From assembly GCF_010894405.1 (NCBI RefSeq), contig NZ_JAAIYA010000011.1, forward strand, positions 124,001 to 188,000: a DNA stretch of 64,000 nucleotides, read 5' to 3'. The notes under the pieces were generated by a model, which was not told the origin of the DNA, ran no database searches, and saw only the letters and a list, made by a program, of their open reading frames with translations. Source of the stretch: Pyxidicoccus caerfyrddinensis. Its GTDB lineage: Bacteria > Myxococcota > Myxococcia > Myxococcales > Myxococcaceae. How positions within the stretch are numbered: the stretch's first letter is position 1; every line of letters starts with the position of its first letter. Shown here piece after piece: positions 15,486 through 25,072 of this stretch. The translations under genes and the position numbers were made by a program.

Positions 15486-18400
15486 GTCGGGGGTTCAGCG
15501 CGAGGGCCTGCTCGCGGTCCTCGCGGGCCTGGCGTGTCAGCCCGGCTTCTTCACGCAGGCTTGAGCGCAGCAGCAGCGCGTCCGCCCAGCGGGGGCGCGC
15601 GGCCAGCACCTCGTCCGCCAGGGCGAGGCCGCGCTCCAGGGCGGGGCGCGGCTCCAGCCCCGCCGTCCTGCGCCAGGCGGCCCACTCGCGACAGAAGTGG
15701 CCGAAGGCGACGCGGTAGTCCAGGCGCTGGGGCTCCAGCTCGAGCGCCTTCTCGAAGGCGTGGGCGGCTTGCTCGAAGTCCTCGGGGCGCGCCCGCCGCT
15801 GGCGCGCGAGCCAGCGGGCCCGTAGCCCTCGCACCTCGCCCTGGGCGAGCCAGGCCAGGGGCTCCCGGGGGCCGCGCTCGAAGGCCTGGCGCAGGGCCGC
15901 TTCGGCCCGGTCGAGGCTCCCGCGCGGCTCCCCCGCGTGCTCCAGCTCGAAGGCCGCCCTCCGGGCATGGACCCGGGCCAGGCTGGCCGGGTAGTGCGCG
16001 CCGCCCGGAAGCAGCGCGCTGGCTTCCCGGTAGGCCGTCTCGGCCGCCAGGAGGTCGGGACGCGGGTCCTCCCCGGTGAGCGCGCGCCAGGTGGCGCGCT
16101 CGGCGTGGGCCTCGCCGACGTTGTGGTGGCCAAAGCCCTGCTGGGGGGCGACCTCGATGGCCCGGCGCGCGGCCTGCTCGGCCTGTTCGAGGAGGGGGAA
16201 GGGGGCGTCGCCGGAGTCCCACGCCACCCGCGCCTGCTCGATGAAGACCGCGCTCCGGCCGTTGTGCAGCTGCGCGATGCGGTCGTTGATGCGCAGGCCG
16301 TCGTCGAAGAACTCCAGGGCGGTGGCCAGGTCCGGCCCGGCGTCGCCTCCCTGGCTCCGGCGCCGCTGGGCGAGCTCCAGGTGCAGCGTGCCCCCCAGGA
16401 AGCAGGGCACGTAGTTGCGCGGGTTGAGTTTGCGCGAGGTGTCGAGCGCGGCCCGGGCCTGCTCCAGGTCCTCCAGGGGCGCCGCGGCGCGCGGCTGGGT
16501 GGCCCGCGTGAGGTAGGCGATGCCCAGGTTTATCCATGCGTCCGGCAGCCGCTCGTCGAGCCGGATGGCCTCGCGGTAGGCCGCGATGGCCTCCCCGCGA
16601 TGGGCGCGCGAGTCCTCTCCCTTCTCGTCCTCGTAGTCCGCCTGGATCTTGAAGACGAGGCCCCGGGTGGCGTGGAACTCGTAGTCCTGGTCCTTCGCGG
16701 GAATGCTCTCCAGCAGCGCCACGGCCTGGCGGAGCGGGGCATCGGGGTCCAGGCTCCGGGCCTGGAGGGCGCGTGCCCGGCGCCAGAGGCTCTGCACCTG
16801 CTCCATCCGGGCCCGGGGCGGCTCGGGCACCAGGTGCATGGCGGCGCGCGCGGCCAGGAGGGCCTTCTCGAGCGGCTCCTCCACGTCACCGCCCCGGCTC
16901 ATGCGGTACTCCGCCAGCCGGTTGTGGAAGCGCGCTTCCAGGACTCGCGCCAGCCCGAAGTCCGGGTCTGACTGGAGCGCGCGGGCGACCGCCTCCAGCC
17001 CGCGGGTGAAGGGGGGCAGGACGTCGCCCTGGCCGTAGAGCTCCATCACCATCGCGGTGTACTCGAGCCTCGCCAGGGACCTGTGGACCTCGGGCACGCT
17101 CTCGCCGGTGGCGGCGGCGGCGGTGTAGGCGCGGCGGCCGGCCTCGAAGTCGGCCAGCGCTCCCTCCCGGTCGCCCTGGTTCCACCGCCGGGTGGCGCGG
17201 GCCTGGAGGATGTCGCCCCGGAGCTGGGGCGCCTCGTGGAACCAGGGGAGGCGGTCCTTCATCGCGTCGAGCCAGGTGAGGGCCTCGTCCAGCCGGTCCT
17301 CGTAGAAGGCCAGCAGCGCCGCCACGTACTCGGGGGAGGGCACGTCGGCGCCGTGGCTCTGGCGCAGCCAGTCCAGGGCGGGCGCGCGGTACTGGCGCTG
17401 GACGTCCTGCTTGCGCGACTCGCGCTGCTCCGGGGCGCGGAGCCGCTCGGCCTCCAGGAGCTGCTCCTGGTACAGGTGCCCCAGCACCAGGGCCAGGGAC
17501 CAGGCGACGCGGGGCTCACGGAAGCCCTGGCTCCAGGCGGCCTCCAGGTGCTCGCGGGCCAGGGCCTCGTCGCCCAGGGCCAGCGCGCCGCGTCCCAGGG
17601 CGTAGTGGCCCGGGCCCGCGGCCAGCGCGCCGGCCTCGTGAATCTCGGCCTCCAAGGCGCGCATGTGGCCGCGGAGGGCCTCGCGGTCCGCGCGGGTGTC
17701 GTGGAGCTGGGAGAGGCCGGAGTAGCGAGCCAGGGCCTCGATGCGCTCGACGCGCTCGGTGAACCGGCGTGAGAGGTCCTCGCGCCGGCTGGCCTCCTGC
17801 CGGGTGAGGGCGACCTGGACGGCGGCGAGCGCCACGGCGAGCAGGGCCGCGGCCGCCACGCCCACCACGATGCGGTGCTTGCGGAGCGTCTTGCGCAGCC
17901 GTTGGCCCGGGCCGGAGGGGCGCGCCCGCACGGGCTCGCCTCCGAGGAAGCGGTCCAGGTCCTCCGCCAGGGCGCGCGCCGAGTCGTAGCGGGCCGCGCG
18001 CTCCTTCTCCAGGCACTTGAGGACGATGGCCTCCAGGTCCACCGGCAGGGCGGGGTTGAGCGCGCGCGGCGGGCGGGGCTCGACCGTCGCGATGTTGCTG
18101 AGCACCTCCAGCCCGTTGTCGCCCGGGATGGGAGGCTGGCCCGTCAGGAGGGAGTAGAGCGTGGCGCCGAGGCTGTAGACATCGGCGCGTCGATCCAACC
18201 GGGACACCTCGCCGCGCGCCTGCTCGGGCGCCATGTAGTGAGGGGTGCCGAGCACTTCGCCGGTGGCGGTGAGGCCCGGCGCCTTCCAGTCGCGCGCCAG
18301 CCCGAAGTCCATGACATAGGGCTTGAGGCGGCCATCCTCGGTGCGCTCGACGAGGATGTTGCCGGGCTTGAGGTCCCGGTGGATGAGGCCGGCCCGGTGG

Positions 18401-18840
18401 GCTGCGTGGACGCCTTCGGCGGCGTCCCGGAGCAGGAGGGCCGCCTGCTCCACGGTGAGCTGGCCCGCGAGCTGGTTCAGCGGGAGCCCGTCCACGTACT
18501 GCATGGCGATGAAGGCGCGCCCCTGGACCTCTCCCACTTCGTACACCTGGCAGACCCGCTCGTGCTCGACACGGGCCTGGGCGCGGGCCTCGGAGAGGAC
18601 GCGCCGGGTGAGCCCGCTGTCTGCTTCCCGCACGAACTTGAGGGCGGCATGGCGGCGCAGCCGCGGGTCATAGGCGAGGAAGACCTGCCCCATGCCGCCC
18701 TGGCCGAGGAAGCGCACGCCCTGGTAACGCTCCCAGCCGGGCACGGGAAAGACGGGAGCCTCCGGAGAAGGAGGCCGGGCCGAGGGGGGACCCTCCAGGG
18801 TGGGTGCACCCGCTGCTCCGTCTCCGACGGCCCCGCTCAT
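15385..18840 (-). CDS. Ser/Thr kinase with TPR-rich sensor region
   Basis: A 1151-residue Hanks-type kinase. The kinase domain spans about residues 38-305: glycine loop GQGGMG (46-51), Lys68, HRDLKPGN (154-161), DFG (178-180) and the APE segment MAPEQ. A transmembrane helix at about 324-345 places the remaining 800 residues outside the cytoplasm; these are mainly alpha-helical TPR-like repeats (for example AIAAYREAIRLDERLPDAWINLGIAYL). This kinase-TM-TPR layout is common in myxobacteria. The ATG at 18840 fits. The gene stands alone, and its 3' end overlaps the cupredoxin-like gene tail to tail by 101 bp. The signal sensed is unknown. Confidence 0.92.
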   Translation of the reverse strand: MSGAVGDGAAGAPTLEGPPSARPPSPEAPVFPVPGWERYQGVRFLGQGGMGQVFLAYDPRLRRHAALKFVREADSGLTRRVLSEARAQARVEHERVCQVYEVGEVQGRAFIAMQYVDGLPLNQLAGQLTVEQAALLLRDAAEGVHAAHRAGLIHRDLKPGNILVERTEDGRLKPYVMDFGLARDWKAPGLTATGEVLGTPHYMAPEQARGEVSRLDRRADVYSLGATLYSLLTGQPPIPGDNGLEVLSNIATVEPRPPRALNPALPVDLEAIVLKCLEKERAARYDSARALAEDLDRFLGGEPVRARPSGPGQRLRKTLRKHRIVVGVAAAALLAVALAAVQVALTRQEASRREDLSRRFTERVERIEALARYSGLSQLHDTRADREALRGHMRALEAEIHEAGALAAGPGHYALGRGALALGDEALAREHLEAAWSQGFREPRVAWSLALVLGHLYQEQLLEAERLRAPEQRESRKQDVQRQYRAPALDWLRQSHGADVPSPEYVAALLAFYEDRLDEALTWLDAMKDRLPWFHEAPQLRGDILQARATRRWNQGDREGALADFEAGRRAYTAAAATGESVPEVHRSLARLEYTAMVMELYGQGDVLPPFTRGLEAVARALQSDPDFGLARVLEARFHNRLAEYRMSRGGDVEEPLEKALLAARAAMHLVPEPPRARMEQVQSLWRRARALQARSLDPDAPLRQAVALLESIPAKDQDYEFHATRGLVFKIQADYEDEKGEDSRAHRGEAIAAYREAIRLDERLPDAWINLGIAYLTRATQPRAAAPLEDLEQARAALDTSRKLNPRNYVPCFLGGTLHLELAQRRRSQGGDAGPDLATALEFFDDGLRINDRIAQLHNGRSAVFIEQARVAWDSGDAPFPLLEQAEQAARRAIEVAPQQGFGHHNVGEAHAERATWRALTGEDPRPDLLAAETAYREASALLPGGAHYPASLARVHARRAAFELEHAGEPRGSLDRAEAALRQAFERGPREPLAWLAQGEVRGLRARWLARQRRARPEDFEQAAHAFEKALELEPQRLDYRVAFGHFCREWAAWRRTAGLEPRPALERGLALADEVLAARPRWADALLLRSSLREEAGLTRQAREDREQALALNPRLTATHPLQGQGPLPPPASRSWSRGASRDTPRRP

Positions 18841-18970
18841 GGCTCGCGCTCCCGTGGATACGGCAAGGCGTCAGCGTAACGCCGTCGAGCCGGGTGAGGC
18901 GACCGCGCGGACGCCGGAGCCCTCCCGCGCGATGGCGAGGCCGGGTCCGCGTCCCCTCGGTGAAGGGGAG

Positions 18971-20173
18971 TCAGCGCTTGGGCTTGTCCACCGGGCGCTC
19001 GGAGCGGTGCTCGTCGTCGGCGGGGGCCTCGCTGCCGGCGATGTCCGCCGTCGTTATCGCCTTGCTGCCGAAGCGCTCCGCAATCTTGTCCAGCGCCGCG
19101 TTCAACTTCGCGGCGCGCGGAGGCGCCGCGGGGAAGAGGCCGAGCTGCGGAGGCACCTCGTCCAACTGCACACTCACGCCGGTGAGGCGAATCGGCTTGC
19201 CCTCATGCGAGCGCTCCATCAGCTCCAGCGCCGTGCGGTAGATGGCCTGCCCGTCGTCCGTGGCCTCGCGCAGCGTGGTGCGCCGGGTGATGAGCGTGAA
19301 GTCCGCAAACTTCAGCTTGAGCTGCACCACGCGGCCCTTCACTCCCGCGCGCCGCAGCCGGCGCCCCACCCGCAGCGCCTGCGAGTGCACGTGCGTCTTC
19401 AGCGCGTCCATGCCGGTGAGGTCCTCCTCGAAGGTGTCCTCCGCGCCCACGCTCTTGGCGGCGCGGTCCGGCACCACCTCGCGCACGTCGATGCCCTGGG
19501 ACAATTCCCACAGGTGCCGGCCGCTGGAGCCGAGCCGCTCCTCCAGCCACTCCGGCTCCCGCGCCGCCACGTCGCCAATGGTCCGAAGCCCGGCGAGCTT
19601 GAGCGCCTCCTCCGTCTTCGGCCCCACGCCCCACAGGCGCGACACCGGCAGTGCCGCGAGGAAGGCCACCGTCTCCTCCGGCCGCACCTCGCGCTGGCCG
19701 TTGGGCTTGGCCAGGTCCGAGGCAATCTTCGCCACGAACTTCACCGTGGCGATGCCCGCGGAGGCCGGCAGGGACAGCTCGTCCGCAATCTCCTTGCGGA
19801 TGCGCCGGGCGATGTCCGCGGGCGAGCCGAACAGGCCCACCGACGCCGTCACGTCGAGGAAGGCCTCGTCGAGCGAGAGCGGCTCGATGAGGGGCGTGTA
19901 GCGCTCGAAGATGGCGAAGACCTGCTCGCTGGCCTCGGCGTACGCGGAGAAGCGCGGCTTCACCACAATCGCGTGTGGCGCGGCCTTCATGGCGCGGGCC
20001 ATGGGCATGGCGCTGCGCACCCCAAAGGGACGGACCTCATAGGACGCGGCGACGACCACCCCTCGCTGTGCGTGCCCGCCGACAATGATCGGCTTGCCTC
20101 GCAGGGCCGGGTTGTCGCGCTGCTCCACGGACGCATAGAAGGCGTCCATGTCCACATGGATGATGGCTCGCAT
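18971..20173 (-). CDS. dinB: DNA polymerase IV
   Basis: Y-family translesion polymerase, 400 residues. Catalytic motifs are DMDAFYASVE (about residue 8) and SLDEAFLDVT with the acidic pair (about residue 103). The thumb contains the helix-hairpin-helix GVGPKTEEALKLAGLRTIGD, and the little-finger domain follows. QLGLF near residue 345 matches the beta-clamp binding motif. ATG 20173 gives the usual family N-terminus MRAIIHVDMDAFYAS. It is divergent from yjbQ with only 36 bp between the starts, so the promoters must overlap. I see no clear LexA-type site there. Confidence 0.96.
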   Translation of the reverse strand: MRAIIHVDMDAFYASVEQRDNPALRGKPIIVGGHAQRGVVVAASYEVRPFGVRSAMPMARAMKAAPHAIVVKPRFSAYAEASEQVFAIFERYTPLIEPLSLDEAFLDVTASVGLFGSPADIARRIRKEIADELSLPASAGIATVKFVAKIASDLAKPNGQREVRPEETVAFLAALPVSRLWGVGPKTEEALKLAGLRTIGDVAAREPEWLEERLGSSGRHLWELSQGIDVREVVPDRAAKSVGAEDTFEEDLTGMDALKTHVHSQALRVGRRLRRAGVKGRVVQLKLKFADFTLITRRTTLREATDDGQAIYRTALELMERSHEGKPIRLTGVSVQLDEVPPQLGLFPAAPPRAAKLNAALDKIAERFGSKAITTADIAGSEAPADDEHRSERPVDKPKR

Positions 20174-20209
20174 GGTGTGAGTCACTGTAGTGGGCCCCTC
20201 TGACGCTCG

Positions 20210-20635
20210 ATGGCCGCCGACATGAAGACCCTGACCGAGTACCTGTGGTTCGAAACCAAGGAGCGGCGCGAGCTCGTCCGGCTCACCGACACGGTGGCGG
20301 GGCTGGTCCGCAAGAGCGGCATCCAGGAAGGGATGGTCCTCGTTTCGGCCATGCACATCACCGCCGGCGTCTTCGTCAACGATGACGAGTCCGGCCTCCA
20401 TGAAGACATCTGGGAGTGGCTCCAGACGCTGGCGCCCTTCGGTCCCGACTACCGCCACCACCGCACCGGCGAGGACAACGGCGACGCGCACCTCAAGTCC
20501 ATGCTCGTGCACCACCAGGTCATCATCCCCATCACCGCGGGGAAGCTGGACCTGGGGCCATGGCAGCAGGTGTTCTACGCCGAGTTCGACGGACAGCGCC
20601 GAAAGCGCGTCATCGTGAAGGTGATGGGCGCGTAG
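20210..20635 (+). CDS. YjbQ/UPF0047 family protein
   Basis: A 141-residue member of the YjbQ (UPF0047) family, some of which show weak thiamine-phosphate synthase activity in vitro; the true role is unsettled. Family hallmarks are the central VLVSAMHITAGVFVNDDESGLHEDI and the histidine cluster YRHHRTGEDNGDAHLKSMLVHHQV, followed by QQVFYAEFDG. The length is normal. ATG 20222 (MKTLTEYLWF) would match the usual family start better; ATG 20210 adds four residues. Confidence 0.92.
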   Translation: MAADMKTLTEYLWFETKERRELVRLTDTVAGLVRKSGIQEGMVLVSAMHITAGVFVNDDESGLHEDIWEWLQTLAPFGPDYRHHRTGEDNGDAHLKSMLVHHQVIIPITAGKLDLGPWQQVFYAEFDGQRRKRVIVKVMGA

Positions 20636-20714
20636 GGCTACACCCTGAGAGGGCGTCTCCGCGAGGAGGACGTGGAGGGTGGGACGGGGCGGACGCCCCG
20701 GCACGCCGCGACTG

Positions 20715-20742
20715 AGCAGGAGCCGCGGAGGAGGCTCCTGCT
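20715..20742. terminator. Hairpin between convergent genes
   Basis: AGCAGGAGCC (20715-20724) and GGCTCCTGCT (20733-20742) form a perfect 10-bp stem with an 8-nt loop, placed between the stops of yjbQ (20635, +) and the RluA-type gene (20766, -). The region lacks a strong U-tract on either strand. Confidence 0.6.
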
Positions 20743-20765
20743 TCGCGCAATGCAGCGGTGTCGAA

Positions 20766-21713
20766 TCAGTCCTGGCGCTCGCCCGGCAGCGGCAGGCCCA
20801 GGCGCTCCAGCTCCGCGCGCAGCTCCGGGGGCAGGGGGCTGCTCACGCGGAGCTGCTGCTGCGTCTGGGGATGGGGCAGGGACAGCGAGCGCGCGTGCAG
20901 GAAGAAGCGGCCCAGGCCCGGCGCCTCGCGCCCGCCGTAGAGCGTGTCCCCGACGATGGGGGCACCCACGCCGGCAAGGTGCGCACGCACCTGGTGCAGC
21001 ACGCCGGTGAGGATCTGCACCTCCACGAGGCTGAAGTCCCCCGTGCGGGCCAGCACCGTGAAGCGGGACACGGCGTCACGCGCGTCGTCGGCCCCGAAGG
21101 GCGCGGGCTCCACGCGGTCCGGGTGGCGCGGGTGGTGGCGCAGGGGCACGTCGATGTCGCCCTCGTCCGCCAGCGGCCCCGTCACCAGCGCCACGTAGCG
21201 CTTGTCCACCGTGCGTCCACCGAAGGCCTCGCGCACAGTGGTCCACGCCTCGCGCGTGCGAGCCGCCACGAGCACGCCGGACGTCTCCACGTCCAGCCGG
21301 TGGCACAGCCCGCCCTCACGCGGGTCCACCGAGGCCTGCGCGCACTCGGGGTAGCGCGCCACCAGGGCGTTGGCGACCGTGCCCGTCTCGCCGGGCTGCA
21401 GGGGGTGCGAAGGCCGGCCCGCGGGCTTGTCCACGAACACCAGCGCCGCGTCCTCGTGCAGCACCACCAGCGGGAAGTCGGTGTCGGGCACGGCCTCGCG
21501 CGACTCCTCCTCCACTTCGACGGCGATGCGCTGCCCGGCCTCCAGCGTGAGGCCCTTCTTCGCGGTGCGGCCATTCACCTTCACCGCGCCGGACTCGAAG
21601 AGGCGCTTGAGGCGTGCGCGGGACAGGCCGAGCGCTTCGCCGATGAAGAGGTCCACCCGCTGGCCCGCCTTGTCGGCGTCCACGGTGAGGGAGTGCAGCT
21701 TGGGGGGATTCAC
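20766..21713 (-). CDS. RluA-family pseudouridine synthase
   Basis: A 315-residue RNA pseudouridine synthase of the RluA/RluC/RluD group. It has an N-terminal S4 RNA-binding domain (GLSRARLKRLFESGAVKVNG) and a catalytic domain with HRLDVETSG, where the Asp is the nucleophile. The segment KRYVALVTG and the C-terminal HQVRAHLAGVGAPIVGDTLYG are also typical. It probably modifies 23S rRNA or tRNA; which position cannot be told. GTG 21713 overlaps the stop of the upstream kinase gene (GTGA), so its translation is probably coupled to that of the kinase. Confidence 0.93.
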   Translation of the reverse strand: MNPPKLHSLTVDADKAGQRVDLFIGEALGLSRARLKRLFESGAVKVNGRTAKKGLTLEAGQRIAVEVEEESREAVPDTDFPLVVLHEDAALVFVDKPAGRPSHPLQPGETGTVANALVARYPECAQASVDPREGGLCHRLDVETSGVLVAARTREAWTTVREAFGGRTVDKRYVALVTGPLADEGDIDVPLRHHPRHPDRVEPAPFGADDARDAVSRFTVLARTGDFSLVEVQILTGVLHQVRAHLAGVGAPIVGDTLYGGREAPGLGRFFLHARSLSLPHPQTQQQLRVSSPLPPELRAELERLGLPLPGERQD

Positions 21714-22843
21714 TCGGAAAGGGCCTCGTAGACTTCCTCGGCCGTCTGGAACCGGTCGTCCGGCTCCTTGCGGATGAGGCGGTGGGCCACGCGCGCGAGC
21801 TGCGGGTCCCCGTGAAGATTCAGCGCCAGCACCGGTGGCGGCTCCGTCTCCAGCACCTGGCGCCAGAGCTCGTGCGGCGTCTTCGCGTCGAAGGGGGGCC
21901 GCCCGCTCAAGAGCTCATAGAGGATGACCCCGAGGCTGTACAGGTCGGAGCGTCCGTCCAGCGGCTCGCCCAGAATCTGCTCCGGCGCCATGTAGCGGTA
22001 GGTTCCCACCAGCTTGCCGGCCTCCGTAATCGCCACGTCATCCGCGAGGAACTTGGCGAGGCCGAAGTCCATCAGCCGCACCTGCCGGTCCTCGTCCACC
22101 ATGATGTTGGACGGCTTGAGGTCGCGGTGCACCAGCCCGTGGCCGTGGATGTAGGCCAGCGCCTCGCACACCTGGAGCATCGCGTCCTTGAGGCGCCCCA
22201 TGCGCTCGGGGCGGTTGAGCTCGTCCACGCGAACCACGTGGCCGCGGTCCTCGACTTCGGGCTTGCGGGGCGCGGGGGGCGGCGGGGCGAGGCCCTCCAG
22301 CGAGTCGTCCGAGTCGTACGCGGCCGACATGCCACCGGCCAGGCCGCCGCCCGCGAAGCTGGCGAGGTCCTCGCTGGGAGCCTCATCGGCGAAGGCGGCC
22401 AGGCCGAAGACGGCCTCGCCGCTCTCCTGGGACTCGGAGAGGCTGTCGCTGCCGGTGCCGAAGTCGTCGTCGGCGGTGCGCCGCACGGAGAGGGGGCTGC
22501 GCGGCGTGAGGCCGTTGGCGTTGGAGAGCAGGTCCTCGCCGCTCATGTCGAGGTAGTGACGGAGGGTGAGCCCCTCGATGAGTTCCATGGCGAGGTACGG
22601 CCAGCCCTGGTGGACGCCGGACTCGAAGACCTTCACGACGTTGGGGTGGGACAGGTCCGCGAGCGTGTTGAACTCGCGGGCGAGTCTGCGCGCGGCACGA
22701 GCGTCCAGCGCGGGGCCGGCTGAAAGCAGCTTCAGCGCGACCTCGTCGTTGGTTCGGCGGTCCAGGGCCCGGTAAACGGTCCCGGCCCCGCCACTGCCAA
22801 GCGTCTCCAGGACGCGGTAGGGACCAATGACCTTCGGGGGCAT
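21710..22843 (-). CDS. Ser/Thr kinase with insert between lobes
   Basis: A 377-residue soluble Hanks-type kinase without a membrane helix. Lys38 lies in the N-lobe, HRDLKPSN is at 239-246, then MDFGLA and MAPEQ. Between the hinge (LAMELIEGLTLRHYL, about residue 98) and the alphaE helix (about residue 215) there is an extra segment of roughly 105 residues, rich in Ser, Asp, Glu, Gly and Pro, in place of the usual short alphaD connection. This is probably a disordered regulatory or phosphorylation insert. The gene overlaps the RluA-type gene by 4 bp and is divergent from another kinase gene across 132 bp. Confidence 0.92.
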   Translation of the reverse strand: MPPKVIGPYRVLETLGSGGAGTVYRALDRRTNDEVALKLLSAGPALDARAARRLAREFNTLADLSHPNVVKVFESGVHQGWPYLAMELIEGLTLRHYLDMSGEDLLSNANGLTPRSPLSVRRTADDDFGTGSDSLSESQESGEAVFGLAAFADEAPSEDLASFAGGGLAGGMSAAYDSDDSLEGLAPPPPAPRKPEVEDRGHVVRVDELNRPERMGRLKDAMLQVCEALAYIHGHGLVHRDLKPSNIMVDEDRQVRLMDFGLAKFLADDVAITEAGKLVGTYRYMAPEQILGEPLDGRSDLYSLGVILYELLSGRPPFDAKTPHELWRQVLETEPPPVLALNLHGDPQLARVAHRLIRKEPDDRFQTAEEVYEALSE

Positions 22844-22975
22844 GGGGTGCGGGGATCCTACGGACCGCGTCGGGTCAGGGTCAAACGCGATTCGTGCCCG
22901 TTTGCCTGGAGTTGGGCAGAGCGAGCCGGGCGGGATTTCACTTTTCCATCAAACCTGGGAGAACCTGACTCCAAC

Positions 22976-25069
22976 ATGCACTCAGGGAAGTACCAGCTCG
23001 TTCGCAAGCTCGCCACGGGGGGCATGGCGGAGGTCTTTCTCGCGAAGGCCGCCGGGCCGATGGGCTTCGAGAAGACGCTCGTGCTCAAGCGCATCCTTCC
23101 GCACCTGGCGGAGGACCCGGCCTTCGTCGAGATGTTCCTCGGCGAGGCCCGGCTGGCGGCCCAGCTCGAGCACCCGAACGTGGTGCAGATCTTCGACTTC
23201 GGTGAAGCCGAGGGCAGCTTCTTCCTGGCGATGGAGCTCATCGACGGGCCCAACCTGCGCAAGTTGGTGAAGCGCGCGCAGGAGGTGCCACTGCCGCCAC
23301 CCCTGTGCGCGAAGCTGGTGGCCTTCGCCGCGGAGGGGCTGGCGTACGCGCACGAGTTCCGGGACCCGGCGACGGGCGAGCCGCTGGGGCTGATCCACCG
23401 CGATGTGAGCCCGGACAACATCCTGGTGTCGCGGCAGGGTGCGGTGAAGGTGGTGGACTTCGGCATCGCCAAGGTGGCGGGGCAGGGGCACCGCACGCAG
23501 ACGGGCGTGGTGAAGGGGAAGGTGGCGTACATGCCACCCGAGCAGCTCCAGACGAAGCCGCTGGACCGGCGGGTGGACGTCTATGCGCTCGGGGTGGTGC
23601 TGTACGAATTGCTCACGGGGAAGCGGCCGTTCGACGCGACGACGGACGTGAGCATGATGCAGGCGATTCTGTTCGAGCCGTTCGTTCCTGCCTCGCAGCG
23701 GCGGCCGGATTTGCCGGCGGCGCTGGTGCAGGTGCTGGAGCGGGCGCTCGCGAAGGACCGGGACAAGCGGTACCCGGACTGCCGGGCGCTGCAGGCCGAT
23801 TTGGAGCGGTTCGTGATGTCCACCGGCGAGTCGGTGGGCGCGTACCAGATTGCCCAGTTCGTGGCGCAGTGGATGGCGGATGGGGGCAGTGTCCCGGTGG
23901 GCGTGACGCCGCAGGCGGTGGCGCCGCGAGTGCAGACGGGGCCGAAGCCGGCGACGGCGCCGAGGTCCATGGTGGCTCCGGTGGAGCCGCTCGTGGACTC
24001 CACGTCGCCCACGACGCCGATGCCGATTTCGATGCGCTCGGTGGTGGGGGAGGTGCCCCGGCCGACGATTGAGGAGCTTCCGGCGTTGCACTCCGATGCG
24101 GGTGCCCACGTGCGGTCGACTGTCGAGGACCTCCCGGCGCTCGGCCCCGCGCCACGTGCCACGGTCCAGGAGCGGGCGAATCCCGCGTCCGGACGGGAGC
24201 CGTCGTCTTCGCGGCCTCGAACGGAAGCGATTCCCGCGCCCGGTCTGGCCGTGGCTGGACGTCGCTCGGGCGAAGCGTGGAAGCCGCCGGAGGCCGTGGT
24301 GATGGAGGCGGTGGGGCCCGTGGCTCCGTCGGCGCCGGTGCGTGCGGAGGCTGCCGCGAAGGTCGACGCGGACGATGCGGTGCATACCCGGAGCGCGGAG
24401 TTCGCCGCGCCCCAGCCGGTGCGGAAGGACTCTCGGAAGCTCGTCGCGGTGGCCGTGGGTGGGGTGTTGCTCGCGCTGGGCGGAGCCGTCGTGCTGTTCG
24501 GCTCGAGTTCGGAGCGCGCGGTGCCGGTGTCCATCAAACCGCTGCCGGAGCAGGTGGCTCCTGTGGAGGCGGAGGCGGCTCGGGGGCCGGCGACTCCGAC
24601 TCCGGAGGCTGTGGCGGCTCCTGTGGCTCCGTCCTCGGAGAACAGTGTGGCGGAGAGCGCGGCGCGGCAGCCGGTGGTGGCGGCTCCGTCGCAGATGGGC
24701 GCTCCGTCGGGGGCTTCGGAGAGCAAGCCCGTGACGGCTCCGCCTCCTATCAGCGGGGCCGCGACTCCGGTGGCTGAGCCCGTCGTGGAGAAGAAGGCGG
24801 CGACTCAGCCTCCTCCGCGTCCGCGAACGGTTTCGCGTCCTCCGGCCGTTGTCGCCAAGGGCTCGCTGGAGTTCCGCATCCGCCCGTATGCGGTCGTGTC
24901 ACTCGACGGGAAGGTGCTCGGCCAGACGCCGCTCGCGGCCGTCGAGGTACCCGTGGGCAAGCACACGCTGCGGCTCGTGAACAAGGAACTGGGCAAGGAC
25001 GTGACGAAGTCCTTCGAGGTGAAGGCGGACCAGCCCAACGTGTTCAAGCTCAATCTGGAAGCGGAGTAG
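22976..25069 (+). CDS. Membrane Ser/Thr kinase with PEGA domain
   Basis: A 697-residue kinase. The catalytic domain (residues 5-275) has the opening GKYQLVRKLATGGMAEVF, Lys38, HRDVSPDN (141-148) in place of the usual HRDLKPxN, and DFG (161-163). A proline/alanine-rich linker of about 200 residues follows, then one transmembrane helix at about 489-511, and a C-terminal PEGA domain (about 627-697: GSLEFRIRPYAVVSLDG and VGKHTLRLVN) that would face the periplasm. ATG 22976 gives the family N-terminus; GGGAGA lies somewhat far upstream. It is clearly paralogous to the kinase at 60667-62976. Signal and substrates are unknown. Confidence 0.93.
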   Translation: MHSGKYQLVRKLATGGMAEVFLAKAAGPMGFEKTLVLKRILPHLAEDPAFVEMFLGEARLAAQLEHPNVVQIFDFGEAEGSFFLAMELIDGPNLRKLVKRAQEVPLPPPLCAKLVAFAAEGLAYAHEFRDPATGEPLGLIHRDVSPDNILVSRQGAVKVVDFGIAKVAGQGHRTQTGVVKGKVAYMPPEQLQTKPLDRRVDVYALGVVLYELLTGKRPFDATTDVSMMQAILFEPFVPASQRRPDLPAALVQVLERALAKDRDKRYPDCRALQADLERFVMSTGESVGAYQIAQFVAQWMADGGSVPVGVTPQAVAPRVQTGPKPATAPRSMVAPVEPLVDSTSPTTPMPISMRSVVGEVPRPTIEELPALHSDAGAHVRSTVEDLPALGPAPRATVQERANPASGREPSSSRPRTEAIPAPGLAVAGRRSGEAWKPPEAVVMEAVGPVAPSAPVRAEAAAKVDADDAVHTRSAEFAAPQPVRKDSRKLVAVAVGGVLLALGGAVVLFGSSSERAVPVSIKPLPEQVAPVEAEAARGPATPTPEAVAAPVAPSSENSVAESAARQPVVAAPSQMGAPSGASESKPVTAPPPISGAATPVAEPVVEKKAATQPPPRPRTVSRPPAVVAKGSLEFRIRPYAVVSLDGKVLGQTPLAAVEVPVGKHTLRLVNKELGKDVTKSFEVKADQPNVFKLNLEAE

Positions 25070-25072
25070 GCG

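Noticed and set aside
20174..20209. LexA/SOS box between dinB and yjbQ
   Set aside because: The 36-bp gap has no CTGT-N8-ACAG or similar palindrome that I can see.
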